Part shown: piece after piece, positions 1 to 8,699 of the stretch | Numbering within the stretch: the stretch's first letter is position 1 | How the letters are laid out: each line of letters opens with the position of its first letter | Source: a virus | DNA length: 26,102 nt | Direction: 5' to 3' (one strand) | IMG/VR virus record: IMGVR_UViG_3300006224_000035 | Location: 1 to 26,102 of that record | Notes under the pieces: model-generated | The model's database searches: none | The model's input: only the letters and a program-made list of their open reading frames with translations | Told to the model about the DNA's origin: nothing | Made by a program: the position numbers and the translations under genes

Positions 1-555
1 CAGACCAGCCGGATGCTGTTCAAGGCGAATGGCGACATCCAGCTTGGCGTCGATTCGTTCTTCACGTTCGATGAACACGCCTCGGCTCCTGCTACTCCTG
101 CTTCTGGAAAGGTTGCGCTGTACGCTAAGTCTGACGGCCATCTGTACCAGAAAGACGACGCTGGCACCGAGACTGACCTCACATCCGGCACTACTCCAAC
201 TCGCTCTTTCGGTGCTTCATGGGGCAGTTCCTCCGCGCTAGTAGCTGCGGACTGCGCCGACGTGATCGTTCACGTACCGCAGGCGGGCACCATCACTGGA
301 GTCTACGTCTACACGCAGGGGGGCAATGGCTCCTGCGTCATCGACATCTGGAAGGATACCTACGCCAACTTCCCGCCTACTGTGGCGGATACGATCACCG
401 CGTCAGCGAAGCCTACGATATCAGCGGCGGCCAAGTATTCGGATACGACTCTGACCGGATGGACGACCTCGCTCAGTGCAGGAAATGTCCTCAAGTTCCA
501 TGTCGATTCGACTTCCACCTTCACCAACATCAACGTCGTTGTAACGTACCAATAG
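1..555 (+). CDS. Tail or receptor-binding protein, C-terminal part (5' end cut)
   Basis: The reading frame is open from base 1 (Gln-Thr-Ser-Arg before the first Met at 13), so the gene very likely begins outside the window. About 184 residues are visible. The segment APATPASGKVALYAKSDGHL, followed by YQKDDAGTETDLT, is a linker commonly seen in phage tail-fibre and appendage proteins just before a C-terminal domain. The remaining ~110 residues are rich in Thr, Ser, Val and Gly and look like a beta-sandwich head, which would fit receptor or glycan binding. It is the first of a run of rightward structural genes. The domain type is inferred from composition and the linker; no catalytic motif is visible. 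Confidence 0.6.
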   Translation, partial: QTSRMLFKANGDIQLGVDSFFTFDEHASAPATPASGKVALYAKSDGHLYQKDDAGTETDLTSGTTPTRSFGASWGSSSALVAADCADVIVHVPQAGTITGVYVYTQGGNGSCVIDIWKDTYANFPPTVADTITASAKPTISAAAKYSDTTLTGWTTSLSAGNVLKFHVDSTSTFTNINVVVTYQ

Positions 556-560
556 TAACT

Positions 561-1430
561 ATGGCAACTTCTTCATGGACCACTGCTGCCATTCAGGATA
601 CGGATGCCAACTTCCGTATCTGGGGCAAAGAACTTTCAGACAAGCTGCAAGCGATGTCCTCGACTCCCGGCCTTGTAAAGACGGGTGACACAGGGCAGAT
701 CGACTGGACGACGGTAACGCGCGCTGCCGTCAACTCCGATGCTGGTTATGAGGTTTACTACCTAAACGACAGCTTGCATGGCACTGGTCCGATCTACTTC
801 AAGATTTACTACGGTGCTGGTTCCAACGTAGCTTTCTTTCGGATACGGGTGGAAGTAGGTACGGGTAGCAACGGTAGTGGCACAATTACTGGCACGATTG
901 CCTCCGTGCGAACCATTACCGCATCCAACGCGGGAAGCGCAACTACCTACGCATCGTATCTGTGCGTGAACACGGGCTTCGTTGGTCTCTTGTGGAAGAC
1001 CGCCGCCAACTTTCAATGCGGTTTCACTATCTGCCGATCCTGCGACTCTGACGGCACCCCGAACATCAAGGCGGCGCACGTCGTCTGGTCAAGTTCGACA
1101 ACCCCCTGCATACACCAGACCCTTCGTTTCGAGTCTGTTGCAGCCGCCCAGACAGCCGATAGCAACGGCTACGTATCTGTCGTTCCTGGTTACGCCTCTA
1201 GCAGTGCTGTCGGGGCGGACTATCAGGTGTACTTGTGTTGGATGAACGCGCCAGATGTGCGACCGATATTCGGACTTGCGTGCGTCATCAATGCAGACTA
1301 CCCACTGGGAACAACTTTTTCGTGCGCATTGGTTGGGACAACTGCTCGCACCTATCTTGCCGCAGGAACCTGCTTGAGGTCTCCCGCTAATGGGTCTTCC
1401 TCTTACGGACTCGCCATGCTGTACGAGTAA
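561..1430 (+). CDS. Hypothetical virion-associated protein, possibly tail appendage
   Basis: This is a 289-residue product. I place the start at ATG 561, five bases after the preceding stop; the frame is open further upstream, but that part overlaps the previous gene and reads as a shadow of it. The N-terminus (MATSSWTTAAIQDTDANFRI, then WGKELSDKLQAMSS) looks like a small helical attachment segment with a conserved-looking Trp-Gly-Lys-Glu. The rest is rich in Gly, Ser, Thr and Ala with many aromatic residues, as in beta-structured phage surface proteins. Several Cys residues (in YLCVNTGF, FTICRSCDSDG and LACVIN) are unusual for a secreted structural protein. Its position between a truncated tail protein and the tail-tube genes suggests a virion role. 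No family is recognised with confidence. Confidence 0.6.
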   Translation: MATSSWTTAAIQDTDANFRIWGKELSDKLQAMSSTPGLVKTGDTGQIDWTTVTRAAVNSDAGYEVYYLNDSLHGTGPIYFKIYYGAGSNVAFFRIRVEVGTGSNGSGTITGTIASVRTITASNAGSATTYASYLCVNTGFVGLLWKTAANFQCGFTICRSCDSDGTPNIKAAHVVWSSSTTPCIHQTLRFESVAAAQTADSNGYVSVVPGYASSSAVGADYQVYLCWMNAPDVRPIFGLACVINADYPLGTTFSCALVGTTARTYLAAGTCLRSPANGSSSYGLAMLYE

Positions 1431-1435
1431 CGAAA

Positions 1436-1624
1436 ATGGCAGCAATCAGAACTCCAGCAGTAATTGACTTTGACGGTCCCGGCTATCCACGGAGCCAGAG
1501 CTACGTCACTGCTCCGGGTACTCCGGCCACCTCTCCGGGAGTTAACCCAATCGTCACCCCTAGACCGGATCAACTGACAAACGCAACCGGCGGCGGAACG
1601 TCCGCATACCCCGTAGGAGGCTGA
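1436..1624 (+). CDS. Small Pro/Thr/Gly-rich hypothetical protein
   Basis: This is a 62-residue product starting at ATG 1436, five bases after the preceding stop and ending one base before the next start codon at 1626. It has low complexity, with repeated Pro, Thr, Gly and Ser (TAPGTPATSPG, NATGGGTSAYPVGG), and it looks unstructured. The end of this gene contains the AGGAGG site used by the next gene. Phage virion operons often carry such short linker or decoration proteins, but nothing here identifies a role. The good packing between neighbours is the main reason to call it a gene. Confidence 0.5.
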   Translation: MAAIRTPAVIDFDGPGYPRSQSYVTAPGTPATSPGVNPIVTPRPDQLTNATGGGTSAYPVGG

Positions 1625-1625
1625 C

Positions 1626-1895
1626 GTGAGCGCAACCAAACGCGAGATTCAGCAGTACCTCTACGGTCTTGCCTCCACCTACGAGCGCCTCTCGGCCGAG
1701 CGCAGTTTCCTGATGAACGACGTGCAGACCCGTCTCGCGGCAGTCAACGCCGAGCGGCAGGAGATAGTGGCAGAAGCACAGGCGCAGCTTGACCGTCTTA
1801 ACGTCCTGCGATTGGCTGATGGCGAGGCCGCTCTTACTCTCCAACAGGTTCGGGACATCGTAAATCGAGTGGGCCAACGTGGTCCTAGAGGCTGA
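1626..1895 (+). CDS. Small coiled-coil protein in structural operon
   Basis: This is an 89-residue product with a GTG start. The choice is supported by a perfect AGGAGG at 1615-1620, five bases upstream. Residues ~5-75 are charged and alternate hydrophobic residues in a heptad-like way (ATKREIQQYLYGLASTYERL, then AEAQAQLDRLNVLRLADGEA), predicting one long helix or coiled coil. The last residues (VGQRGPRG) are basic and flexible. It sits directly before the tail-tube adaptor gene, so a structural or assembly role is plausible. No family is recognised. Confidence 0.65.
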   Translation: MSATKREIQQYLYGLASTYERLSAERSFLMNDVQTRLAAVNAERQEIVAEAQAQLDRLNVLRLADGEAALTLQQVRDIVNRVGQRGPRG

Positions 1896-1897
1896 CA

Positions 1898-2581
1898 ATG
1901 ACCTATCTTGAACTCATCAATAAGGTGCTGCGCGGACTCCGCGAGCGAACCGTGTCCGACCTCGCCGCCGACTACACGCTGCTCGTCGGGCAGTTCGTGA
2001 ATGAGGCGAAGGATGAAGTTGAGCGGGCTTGGAAATGGAAAGCCCTCCGTACCAATATCACCTTCAACACGGTGTCTGGTACGCAGGACTACAACCTCGG
2101 GACAGGTGGGGTAGGCTCGGGCGGCACCACTACGCAGAAGTCCTCGCTCGTCTATAATGACCGCAAGGAGCCTCAGTTGTTCATCACCACGAACAACTAC
2201 GAGAGCCGCCTTGTGGAAGTACCGCGAGAGCGCCACGTAGAACGCATCGCTTACGACCTCGACAGCAACTCAACACCCGCCCTGTTCTCTACGAAGCGGT
2301 CAAGCACCGGCATCACGGTGTCCATCTACCCGAAGCCGGATGGGGTGTACGCCCTACAGGGCACGTTCTATATCCCGCAGGACGAACTCTCGGTCTACTC
2401 GACCACGATCAGTTGTCCTCCGGAGCCGGTCTGGAAGCTGGCCCTTGCCTACGCGGCTTCTGAGCGCGGCGGCGGTATGGGCGAGCAGGCTCCTGTCCTG
2501 ATGGGGAAGGCCAATCAAGCCCTGTGGGCGGCTATTACGGAAGAAGCCGAAGATAGCGAACTGACGTTCTACGAGGAATAG
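1898..2581 (+). CDS. Tail tubular protein A-like / head-tail adaptor protein
   Basis: This is a 227-residue product. The N-terminus (MTYLELINKVLRGLRERTVS, then DLAADYTLLVGQFVNEAKDEVERAWKWKALR) is typical of the podoviral neck protein related to T7 gp11 in role: an N-terminal helical bundle beginning T-x-L-E-L-[IV]-N, then a Trp-containing helix leading into beta structure (TFNTVSGTQDYNLG). The length fits T7 gp11 (about 200 residues). Such proteins form the ring that joins the portal to the nozzle. The following gene encodes a nozzle-like protein, the expected partner. A Shine-Dalgarno-like AGAGG precedes the ATG. The family call rests on pattern memory and gene order, not on a search. Confidence 0.7.
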   Translation: MTYLELINKVLRGLRERTVSDLAADYTLLVGQFVNEAKDEVERAWKWKALRTNITFNTVSGTQDYNLGTGGVGSGGTTTQKSSLVYNDRKEPQLFITTNNYESRLVEVPRERHVERIAYDLDSNSTPALFSTKRSSTGITVSIYPKPDGVYALQGTFYIPQDELSVYSTTISCPPEPVWKLALAYAASERGGGMGEQAPVLMGKANQALWAAITEEAEDSELTFYEE

Positions 2582-2582
2582 C

Positions 2583-4124
2583 ATGGCGCTCCAGCCTGTA
2601 ACCTTCCCCTCCCCCGGCTTCCTTGGCATCAACAAGGCCAAGCAAGACGTTCCGCTGGGCCCTGAGTGGGCTACGGAAGCCCGCAACTGCGTCGTGGACT
2701 CCGCAGGGCGGCTGGCTGCCCGTAAGGGCTGGACGAAGCTGACGACGGCCGCGATGACGGGCACTCCTACCGTAGTAGCCCTACATGAATACTTGCAAAA
2801 CGACGGCACTTCGCTTATAATCGCCGCTACAGCTACGAAGTTGTGGCACTCGGCCGATAGCGGAGCGACGTGGGTTGACAAGACGGGGGCTATTACAACC
2901 CCGACTACCGGCAATTGGCAGTTCGTCAACTTCAACGGCAATGTCTACGGTGCCAATGTCGGGCACGCGATGGTCGTCAAGACGACGACTGGTAACTTCG
3001 CGGCCCTGACGGCAGCTACAGGCACCATCCCCGCGAACCCGGTGTGCGTGTGGGCCGCGTTCGGCCGCCTGTGGACCATCAGTTCGGATTACCAGACCCT
3101 CAAGTGGTCGGCCCTGCTGGACGCTACGAAGTGGGCTACAGCGGACGGTGGCGGGACGCAGGATCTAGGCTACCTGTGGACTAAGGGTACGGATCAGGGC
3201 ATCGCTATCGGAGCCTTCGGCTCTACCCTGTGCGTGTTCGGCAAGCGCCACATCTTCCTGTTCACGGACGGCGCTGGCTCAGATCGTGGTCTCGACCCTA
3301 GTACCATGTACGTAGGGGACACCATCGAAGGTGTTGGCATCCTCGGCCGCGACACGGTGCAGTCTATTGGCGAGGGCGACCTGATGTTCCTCAGCCAGAA
3401 CGGCCTGCGGTCCATGTCCCGCGTCATTCAAGAGAAACAGACTCCGTTCAACGACATTTCCGGCAACAACCGGGACTACGTGAACTCGACCTTGAACGTC
3501 TCCACAGTGGATGCGTACAAGATGCGATCTTGCTTCTCAGCCAAGAATGGCTTTTACTTGCTGACCTCCCCCGACTCCAGCCTTGTCCTGTGCGCGGATA
3601 CCCGTTCTCCTCTACAGGATGGCACGTACCGCATGTTCAACTGGAGCGGGTTCCTGCCGACCTCGCTCGCGGTCAAGAGCGACCAGACTGTGCTGCTCGG
3701 CTTCGCAGGCGGCATCATCGGCTACTACAACGGCTATCTGGACAACACTAGCACGTACCGCTACGCGTACCGTTCGGGGTTCCTCGACATCGCAGAAGCA
3801 AATGCCTTGTGGAAGTCTCTCAAGACGCTCAAGGTCATGGCGTTCAGCCCGGGCGGCTACACGATTGTAGTCAAGTGGTGGTTCGATTTCAACCGCAGCC
3901 CGTTCTCGGCAACGATTGCAATGGATGCGGACGGCGATAGCCAGTACAACCTTGACGAGTACGAAGCCGCAGAGTACGGCGGAGCCTTGTCGCAGCGCAT
4001 CGAACGCGTGCCGCTGATGGGATCCGGCCAGTTCTTCCAGTTCGGCATCGAAGTCACAATCAACGGCTCCGCGTTCGCGCTACAGAGCCTCACGGCTTAC
4101 TACGAAGGGACCAGACTAGCATGA
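2583..4124 (+). CDS. Tail nozzle (tail tubular protein B-like) / stabilisation protein
   Basis: This is a 513-residue product. The opening (PSPGFLGINKAKQDVPLGPE, then WATEARNCVVDSAGRLAARKGWTKL) matches the common start of podoviral nozzle or stabilisation proteins: a Pro-Gly loop, a hydrophobic Asn-containing segment, then a 'GRLxxRKGW' turn into a beta-propeller. Later repeats of blade-like sequence (RLWTISSDYQTLKWSALLDA, then the IFLFTDGAG and LMFLSQNGLRSMS segments) support a propeller fold. The protein would form the distal tail tube to which fibres attach and through which DNA passes. It is shorter than T7 gp12 (about 790 residues). It lies between the adaptor gene and the fibre gene, and its TGA overlaps the next ATG (ATGA). 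The start is preceded by GAGGAA. Confidence 0.7.
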   Translation: MALQPVTFPSPGFLGINKAKQDVPLGPEWATEARNCVVDSAGRLAARKGWTKLTTAAMTGTPTVVALHEYLQNDGTSLIIAATATKLWHSADSGATWVDKTGAITTPTTGNWQFVNFNGNVYGANVGHAMVVKTTTGNFAALTAATGTIPANPVCVWAAFGRLWTISSDYQTLKWSALLDATKWATADGGGTQDLGYLWTKGTDQGIAIGAFGSTLCVFGKRHIFLFTDGAGSDRGLDPSTMYVGDTIEGVGILGRDTVQSIGEGDLMFLSQNGLRSMSRVIQEKQTPFNDISGNNRDYVNSTLNVSTVDAYKMRSCFSAKNGFYLLTSPDSSLVLCADTRSPLQDGTYRMFNWSGFLPTSLAVKSDQTVLLGFAGGIIGYYNGYLDNTSTYRYAYRSGFLDIAEANALWKSLKTLKVMAFSPGGYTIVVKWWFDFNRSPFSATIAMDADGDSQYNLDEYEAAEYGGALSQRIERVPLMGSGQFFQFGIEVTINGSAFALQSLTAYYEGTRLA

Positions 4125-4999
4125 GCGACTACACCAAAACTACGGACTTTCTCGCGAAGGACGCATTGGCGGCCGGTGATCCTGACAAGCTGGTTCTCGG
4201 CGCAGAGTTGGACGTGGAGTTCAATGCTATCGCGGCGGCCCTAGCGACTAAGACGGACGGCAACGGCGCGGTCACTACGGGCGACAAGGGGGACATTACA
4301 GTGTCCGCTGCGGGCCTTACGTGGACCATTGACGCAGGCGTAGTCACGCTCGCCAAGCTAGCGGATCTAACCTACGGCACCTACGGCTCGTTTATCGGTC
4401 GCTATACAGCCTCTACCGGAGTACCGCAGGAGAGCTATTTCGGCAACTCCCTGCGTTTCAGCGGAGACACGCTAGTATCCTACAACCACTTGATGACGTA
4501 TGACGACTACCTCCAGACTACGGTAGTCAGTACCGTCACTGCGACAGCCCTGACTACGCATGATTTCGCTGGAGGCACTGCCGAGGGCATGACTACCTCC
4601 GGGGATGTCCTCAAGTTCAGTGCTAAAGTCCGTGCTATCTGCGCCACAGGTTCACCGGAAACGATGACGCTTACGGTCGGAACAGGCGCTTCTGGCACTA
4701 CTGTAGTGGCAACGGCAGCAGTTCCGGTAGCCACGGGCACCACGGTTGAGATAGCCGTCGAGGTTGAGATTGTCCGCACGGGTGCCACGACTGGCGAAAT
4801 GGTCGCTACGATGACGGTCAGTGACTACCACGCAACGGTCCCGCAGGCTGTGACCCGTACCGTTCATCACGGCACAGTGTCTATCACTTGGGCCAGCGCG
4901 CACAAGATCATCCTCAAGGCGCAACCGTCCACGTCCAGCGCGAGCCTCTCGGCAGTGCATCGGTTCTCGGAAAGCAACACGTTCTCTGGCGTGTACTAA
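4121..4999 (+). CDS. Tail fibre protein with podoviral attachment N-terminus
   Basis: This is a 292-residue product. The N-terminal 50 residues (FLAKDALAAGDPDKLVLGAE, then LDVEFNAIAAALATKTDG) carry the 'FxxKDxLxxGDPxKxxxGxExDxEFxAI' signature seen in many podoviral fibres, where it anchors the fibre to the virion. A middle beta-rich region follows, then ~130 residues with repeated 'TLTVGTGASGTTV' and 'VEIAVEVEIVRTG' beta strands that resemble a jelly-roll head. It probably binds the host surface. Its start overlaps the nozzle gene stop by four bases, consistent with coupled expression. There is no intramolecular chaperone or hydrolase motif. Confidence 0.7.
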   Translation: MSDYTKTTDFLAKDALAAGDPDKLVLGAELDVEFNAIAAALATKTDGNGAVTTGDKGDITVSAAGLTWTIDAGVVTLAKLADLTYGTYGSFIGRYTASTGVPQESYFGNSLRFSGDTLVSYNHLMTYDDYLQTTVVSTVTATALTTHDFAGGTAEGMTTSGDVLKFSAKVRAICATGSPETMTLTVGTGASGTTVVATAAVPVATGTTVEIAVEVEIVRTGATTGEMVATMTVSDYHATVPQAVTRTVHHGTVSITWASAHKIILKAQPSTSSASLSAVHRFSESNTFSGVY

Positions 5000-5000
5000 C

Positions 5001-5294
5001 ATGGCTGCCAAGCGCAAAGCGCCTAACAGGATGACAATGGAGCTAGACGATATACTAGAGCGCGTCACACGCGCCGAGGAGCAAGCGAAGGCTGCTACTG
5101 AACTGCTGACGGTTCGGCACTCGGAGACCGTCGATTACATGAGGTCGGTAGACTCCAGACTAGGTACGCTGGAGCAAGCTCTAGCCAAGTACACCGGGTT
5201 CTGGGGAGCCATCATGCTGATTTCCTCGGCAGTAGTTACGTGCGTCATGCTCGCCAAAGAGTTCCTGTTCAAGAAGTTCGGGATGGAAGGATAA
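5001..5294 (+). CDS. Small coiled-coil membrane protein (possible lysis or ejection accessory)
   Basis: This is a 97-residue product. Residues ~10-62 form a charged, heptad-patterned helix (ILERVTRAEEQAKAATELL and so on). One strongly hydrophobic span follows at ~67-90 (GFWGAIMLISSAVVTCVMLA), then a basic end (KEFLFKKFGMEG). This XhlA-like layout, a coiled coil followed by one C-terminal membrane span, is found among phage lysis accessory proteins but also in other small membrane proteins. The gene starts one base after the fibre gene stop, and its stop overlaps the next ATG (TAATG). A second, better holin candidate lies at 12966-13385, so calling this one a holin would be speculative. Confidence 0.65.
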   Translation: MAAKRKAPNRMTMELDDILERVTRAEEQAKAATELLTVRHSETVDYMRSVDSRLGTLEQALAKYTGFWGAIMLISSAVVTCVMLAKEFLFKKFGMEG

Positions 5295-6175
5295 TGGCCC
5301 TATCCAGCACACTCGCCGCCATGCTCGGATCCATCAAAGACAAGATGGACCCTAGCAGCGGATTCAGCACAGCAAAACTCCAGCCGCAAGACATGATGAC
5401 GGCGGGGGCGGCTCCTGCACCGCAGGGCGCGACCCCGTTCGCTCCACTCATGGCGCAGATGCCGCAGAGCGGCTTTGCTCGGCCCGAGGCCCAGCAGTGG
5501 ATGCAGCAGGCCCTCAGTAGTCCCTACATGCAAGGGTGGGGGAATGGTACTGGCGGCGCTTCTCCCGCCGCCCCGGGCTCCCCGGGCATCGCTCCGGGCG
5601 CTCCTTCGCCGACCGCTCCGGGCACAGCCGGACAAGTGTTCGGCCAGCTACAGGGACTCGTCAATCAGGCGAAACCTTCTGCGGGCGACAAGAGCAAGGA
5701 AGCCATCACGAACTTTGCTTCCATCGTGGGACCAGCGGCCCTGTCCGGTATGGGCGGCGCAGCCGGTGCCCTTGGCGGCGCTCTCGGTGGCGCATCAGCC
5801 CTCGGTCCTATTGGCGCTATGGTCGGTATGGGCCTTAATGTCATCAGCAAGATGTCTAGCTCCAGCAACGGCTGGCGCAACACAGGGCTTGACGAAGCCT
5901 ACATGAAGAAGATGGCTGCGCAGGCTGGCTGGAAGCGTACAGGAGGCAAGGGTGGCCTACGCTTCACGAAGAATGGTCAGGTAGTAAAGGGCATCGGTGC
6001 CGAGCAGCAGATGTTCGAAGATACCGTGAACTTGATCCGCTCGACCGGCCAGCTTCCTCCAAAGGTGAAGTCGCACGCAGGCACGCAGGCGTATCAGGCG
6101 CTCATCCAGTCCGGCATCTTCGGCCCGGAGATTACGCAGCAAGCAGTTGACAAGTACGGGACGGGCGGATGGTGA
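5294..6175 (+). CDS. Hypothetical virion protein with Gly/Ala-rich hydrophobic core
   Basis: This is a 293-residue product. I choose ATG 5294, which overlaps the previous stop (TAATG); the frame is open upstream, but that part shadows the membrane-protein gene. Residues ~20-125 are a Pro/Ala/Gly/Met-rich, probably unfolded segment with 'PGSPGIAPGAPSPTAPG'. Residues ~140-190 form a Gly/Ala-rich hydrophobic stretch (AALSGMGGAAGALGGALGGA) with GxxxG-type packing. The C-terminal ~100 residues are basic and folded-looking. A glycine-zipper membrane segment in a protein of the late operon fits an ejected or membrane-active virion component. No family is recognised. The last bases overlap the next gene. 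Confidence 0.6.
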   Translation: MALSSTLAAMLGSIKDKMDPSSGFSTAKLQPQDMMTAGAAPAPQGATPFAPLMAQMPQSGFARPEAQQWMQQALSSPYMQGWGNGTGGASPAAPGSPGIAPGAPSPTAPGTAGQVFGQLQGLVNQAKPSAGDKSKEAITNFASIVGPAALSGMGGAAGALGGALGGASALGPIGAMVGMGLNVISKMSSSSNGWRNTGLDEAYMKKMAAQAGWKRTGGKGGLRFTKNGQVVKGIGAEQQMFEDTVNLIRSTGQLPPKVKSHAGTQAYQALIQSGIFGPEITQQAVDKYGTGGW

Positions 6176-6396
6176 GCAACGTCTATAACGACTTCTATGA
6201 GTACATCGCGGCCAAAGGCGCAACGCTGGGGATTCCGCCCAGCCCCTTCGGCCCCTTCGGTTCCTTCAAGAAAAAGAGTGGACCGGCCGCGTCCGGCTCG
6301 TCCCGCGCAGGGCGCGTGGGCGGATTGGGGAACGGTGGCGGCAAGATGATGGTGGCGCTCCAGCAAGGGCGCGGCTTCCTCAACCAGAACAGGTAA
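6169..6396 (+). CDS. Small basic Gly/Ser-rich hypothetical protein
   Basis: This is a 75-residue product. The ATG at 6169 overlaps the preceding TGA; a GTG at 6172, giving a GTGA overlap, is an equally good start. An N-terminal helix (NVYNDFYEYIAAKGATLGIP) leads into 'PSPFGPFGSFKKK' and then a basic Gly-rich tail. The phrase 'YNDFYEYIAAKG' looks like an ordered peptide that might dock on a larger virion protein. It sits among proposed internal virion proteins, but the sequence itself gives no function. Confidence 0.55.
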   Translation: MVSNVYNDFYEYIAAKGATLGIPPSPFGPFGSFKKKSGPAASGSSRAGRVGGLGNGGGKMMVALQQGRGFLNQNR

Positions 6397-6402
6397 ACGC
6401 AC

Positions 6403-7407
6403 ATGGCTTGGGCAGACATTTTCAAGGGCGTCGGTGGCGCACTGAACACGGGCGCGAAAGCCCTCGGTGGCTGGGGCAACGTACTCCAGCTTGGCACGAG
6501 CCTGTACGGAGCGAACCGTCAGCAGCAGCAGGGCCAGCAGGCAGCCCAGCAGGCTGTGCAAGCGGCTACGCCCATCGGGTACGGCACAGGGTCTATGTAC
6601 GGTCAGACGACCGTGGACCCCCGCACTCGCCAGATGCAGTTCCAGTTTGGGCAGAATCCCTTTGCCCAACTCATGAACGTGGGCGGCCTCCAGTCCTTCT
6701 CCAACGCGTTCTCGGCCCCGGGCGCTGCCTACGGTGGCGCGGCCCCTGAGATTGCGCAGGCCGCACAGGGCATGTTCGGCCCGGGCTTGGAGCAGGAGGC
6801 GGCAGGCCGTCTCGGCATCCTTCGCCAGTTGGCCCAGCCCGAGGAACAGAGGGCATCGAACCAGCTAACAGACCGGCTGTTTGCCTCTGGCCGCTTGGGC
6901 GGCACGGGTGGAGCGGTCGAGCAGGAAGCTATGGCCCGGGCCCAGTCGGCAGCGGACCTCCAGCGCCAGCTTGCTTCGCAGGACTGGGCCTCTACCCGAG
7001 CCCAGAACCGCTTTCAGTCTGCGCTACAGGCAGTCGGTGCCGGTCAGGCAGGCGCGGCCCAGCAGTTCAACATGGGACAGGGCGCTATGGGCGGGCTGTC
7101 AGATATGTTCAAGATGCTCTTGCAGCAGGGCAATGTTGGTCTCGGCGCAGCTTCGGCCACGCCGTCCGACATCGCTGCGTTGCAGGCGGGAGCCAAAACG
7201 GCCCCGGGTGCGTTCGATGCAGGCGCAGCATGGTTGCAGAACTCCGGAGCCTTCGGTAAGATCGGAGACTGGATCGGCGGCAAGATGGGTATGCCTACTG
7301 CACAGCCCACGGCGACCGGCCAGTACGGCCCGATGGCCGGTGGTTACGCGGGAGGCACCTTCGCTCCCCAGCAGTACCAGTACAATACGCCCGTGAGGCC
7401 CTACTAA
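6403..7407 (+). CDS. Internal virion (ejection) protein candidate, Gln/Ala/Gly-rich
   Basis: This is a 334-residue product. The N-terminus (ADIFKGVGGALNTGAKALGG) is an amphipathic Gly-containing helix, followed by a Gln-rich stretch (ANRQQQQGQQAAQQAVQAAT). Long Ala/Gln-rich helices cover ~110-230, including RLGGTGGAVEQEAMARAQSA, a phrase of a type frequent in podoviral ejection proteins. The composition and the position as the first of three consecutive large helical genes before lysozyme resemble the T7 gp14-15-16 set, of which this would be the small gp14-like member. Its stop overlaps the next ATG (TAATG). The role is inferred from order and composition. Confidence 0.6.
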   Translation: MAWADIFKGVGGALNTGAKALGGWGNVLQLGTSLYGANRQQQQGQQAAQQAVQAATPIGYGTGSMYGQTTVDPRTRQMQFQFGQNPFAQLMNVGGLQSFSNAFSAPGAAYGGAAPEIAQAAQGMFGPGLEQEAAGRLGILRQLAQPEEQRASNQLTDRLFASGRLGGTGGAVEQEAMARAQSAADLQRQLASQDWASTRAQNRFQSALQAVGAGQAGAAQQFNMGQGAMGGLSDMFKMLLQQGNVGLGAASATPSDIAALQAGAKTAPGAFDAGAAWLQNSGAFGKIGDWIGGKMGMPTAQPTATGQYGPMAGGYAGGTFAPQQYQYNTPVRPY

Positions 7408-8699
7408 TGGCTGACCAGAACAGTCCCTTCGGCGCTCTGCTCACTCCCGACGTGCTTGCCGCCCAGAGGCGGGCGCAGTTCGAACAGGAGTACGAGGGCC
7501 AGAATCCGTGGGTGAAGTTGGCGGCTGATGCTGGCTTCAACATGCGGGAAATGGACCGTGCCCGTGGAATCGGCCTTACCCCCGAGGATATCAAGGCGCG
7601 TCGTAACGACGAAATCATGACGGCCGCACAGTCCAAGCACGCTGAGTTGGTCAAGAGCGGCAAGGTGACTGCCGATGAGGCGCAGGCCAGCGTACTTGAG
7701 GATGCCATCAAGCAGTTCGCTGCGAACGGGGAATGGGAGCAGGCTCTCTCCCTCACTCAGCCTCTCAACACCTTGAAGGAACAGGCGGCCAATCGCCGCA
7801 AGTTGCTAGCCGATGCGTCGTACAGCGAGTCGCGTCCCGAGGCGAAGCAGTTGGATCAGGAACTCGCGGGTCTCAGGGCGGATCAAGCGTTCGCTGGCAA
7901 GGTCGAGCAGTTGCGGATCGCGGAAATGAACGCGCAGACCGCCCGGGATAAGCTGGACGTGATGCTTCAGATCGCGGAAATGCGGGCCCAGCACGCACAG
8001 GAAATGGCCGACGCGAAGACCCGCAAGGAAACCCCGGCTCTATTCAAGTTGCGGACAGCAACCAACACAGCCGTAATGGCGGCTGCGGACGCTGGAGAAT
8101 TGATGGCGGACCTCCGTGAGCAGATCAAGGCTAGCCCGGGTGCCCTGTCTGACACTGGCGAGTTCGCTACTAAGATGGCGTCCTTCGGCGCGTCCGCCAA
8201 GACGGCTCTCCAGAAATCCAACTGGAACCCGGACGAACTCAGGGGTGGAGGTTCAGCTAGCGAGTGGATCAGGCTGAACGTCAGCAACGCTCGGCAGAAG
8301 GCTCTCGTCATCAACCTCGCCTATGCGTTCGCTCGTGCCAACGACCCGGGCGGCCGATTGTCGAATCAGGACTTGGAAGCGGCCATGAAGGTTGTCTCCG
8401 GTTCTGGTGGTCCCCTTGCTCGGCTCCAGACCCTTGACGATGCGTTCACGGGGTTGGCTCGTGCGACCGAGGGCAAGATCGGCGCGTTGCAGGACGGGGG
8501 TGCAGTCCTCGGTCCAAACACTATCCGCCGGTTCCAAAAGTCCATGTCTCGCTACTCGTCTCTCACGAGGGCGGATGTTGAAGCGGCCAAGAAGCCTGCT
8601 GCCGCTGTTGCGGCCCCGGCAGGGGCCACGGGTGCGCCGCCGCCCGATATGTCCTTCGATGAATGGAAAGCGTGGAAGGCAGCACAGGGGAACAAGTGA
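7407..8699 (+). CDS. Internal virion (ejection) protein candidate, alpha-helical
   Basis: This is a 430-residue, highly charged and helix-rich product. Residues ~160-215 form a coiled coil (KVEQLRIAEMNAQTARDKLD, continuing VMLQIAEMRAQHAQEMADAKTRKE). The N-terminus 'DQNSPFGALLTPDVLAAQRR' and the Pro/Ala-rich segment near ~400 followed by 'PPPDMSFDEWKAWKAAQG' resemble ends of phage DNA-ejection proteins. No signal peptide or membrane span is visible. It is the second of three large helical proteins directly before the lysis genes and overlaps both neighbours (TAATG upstream, TGATG downstream), so the three were probably made in fixed ratio. The function is inferred. Confidence 0.6.
   Translation: MADQNSPFGALLTPDVLAAQRRAQFEQEYEGQNPWVKLAADAGFNMREMDRARGIGLTPEDIKARRNDEIMTAAQSKHAELVKSGKVTADEAQASVLEDAIKQFAANGEWEQALSLTQPLNTLKEQAANRRKLLADASYSESRPEAKQLDQELAGLRADQAFAGKVEQLRIAEMNAQTARDKLDVMLQIAEMRAQHAQEMADAKTRKETPALFKLRTATNTAVMAAADAGELMADLREQIKASPGALSDTGEFATKMASFGASAKTALQKSNWNPDELRGGGSASEWIRLNVSNARQKALVINLAYAFARANDPGGRLSNQDLEAAMKVVSGSGGPLARLQTLDDAFTGLARATEGKIGALQDGGAVLGPNTIRRFQKSMSRYSSLTRADVEAAKKPAAAVAAPAGATGAPPPDMSFDEWKAWKAAQGNK

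Noticed and set aside
762-1639. Leftward frames opposite the first structural genes
   Set aside because: They have biased Arg/Ser/Val composition, no ribosome site, and are wholly contained in better rightward genes.
5001-5294. The coiled-coil membrane protein after the tail-fibre gene as the main holin
   Set aside because: It has one C-terminal span after a coiled coil, which is a weaker match than the two-span protein at 12966-13385, so I list it only as a possible accessory.
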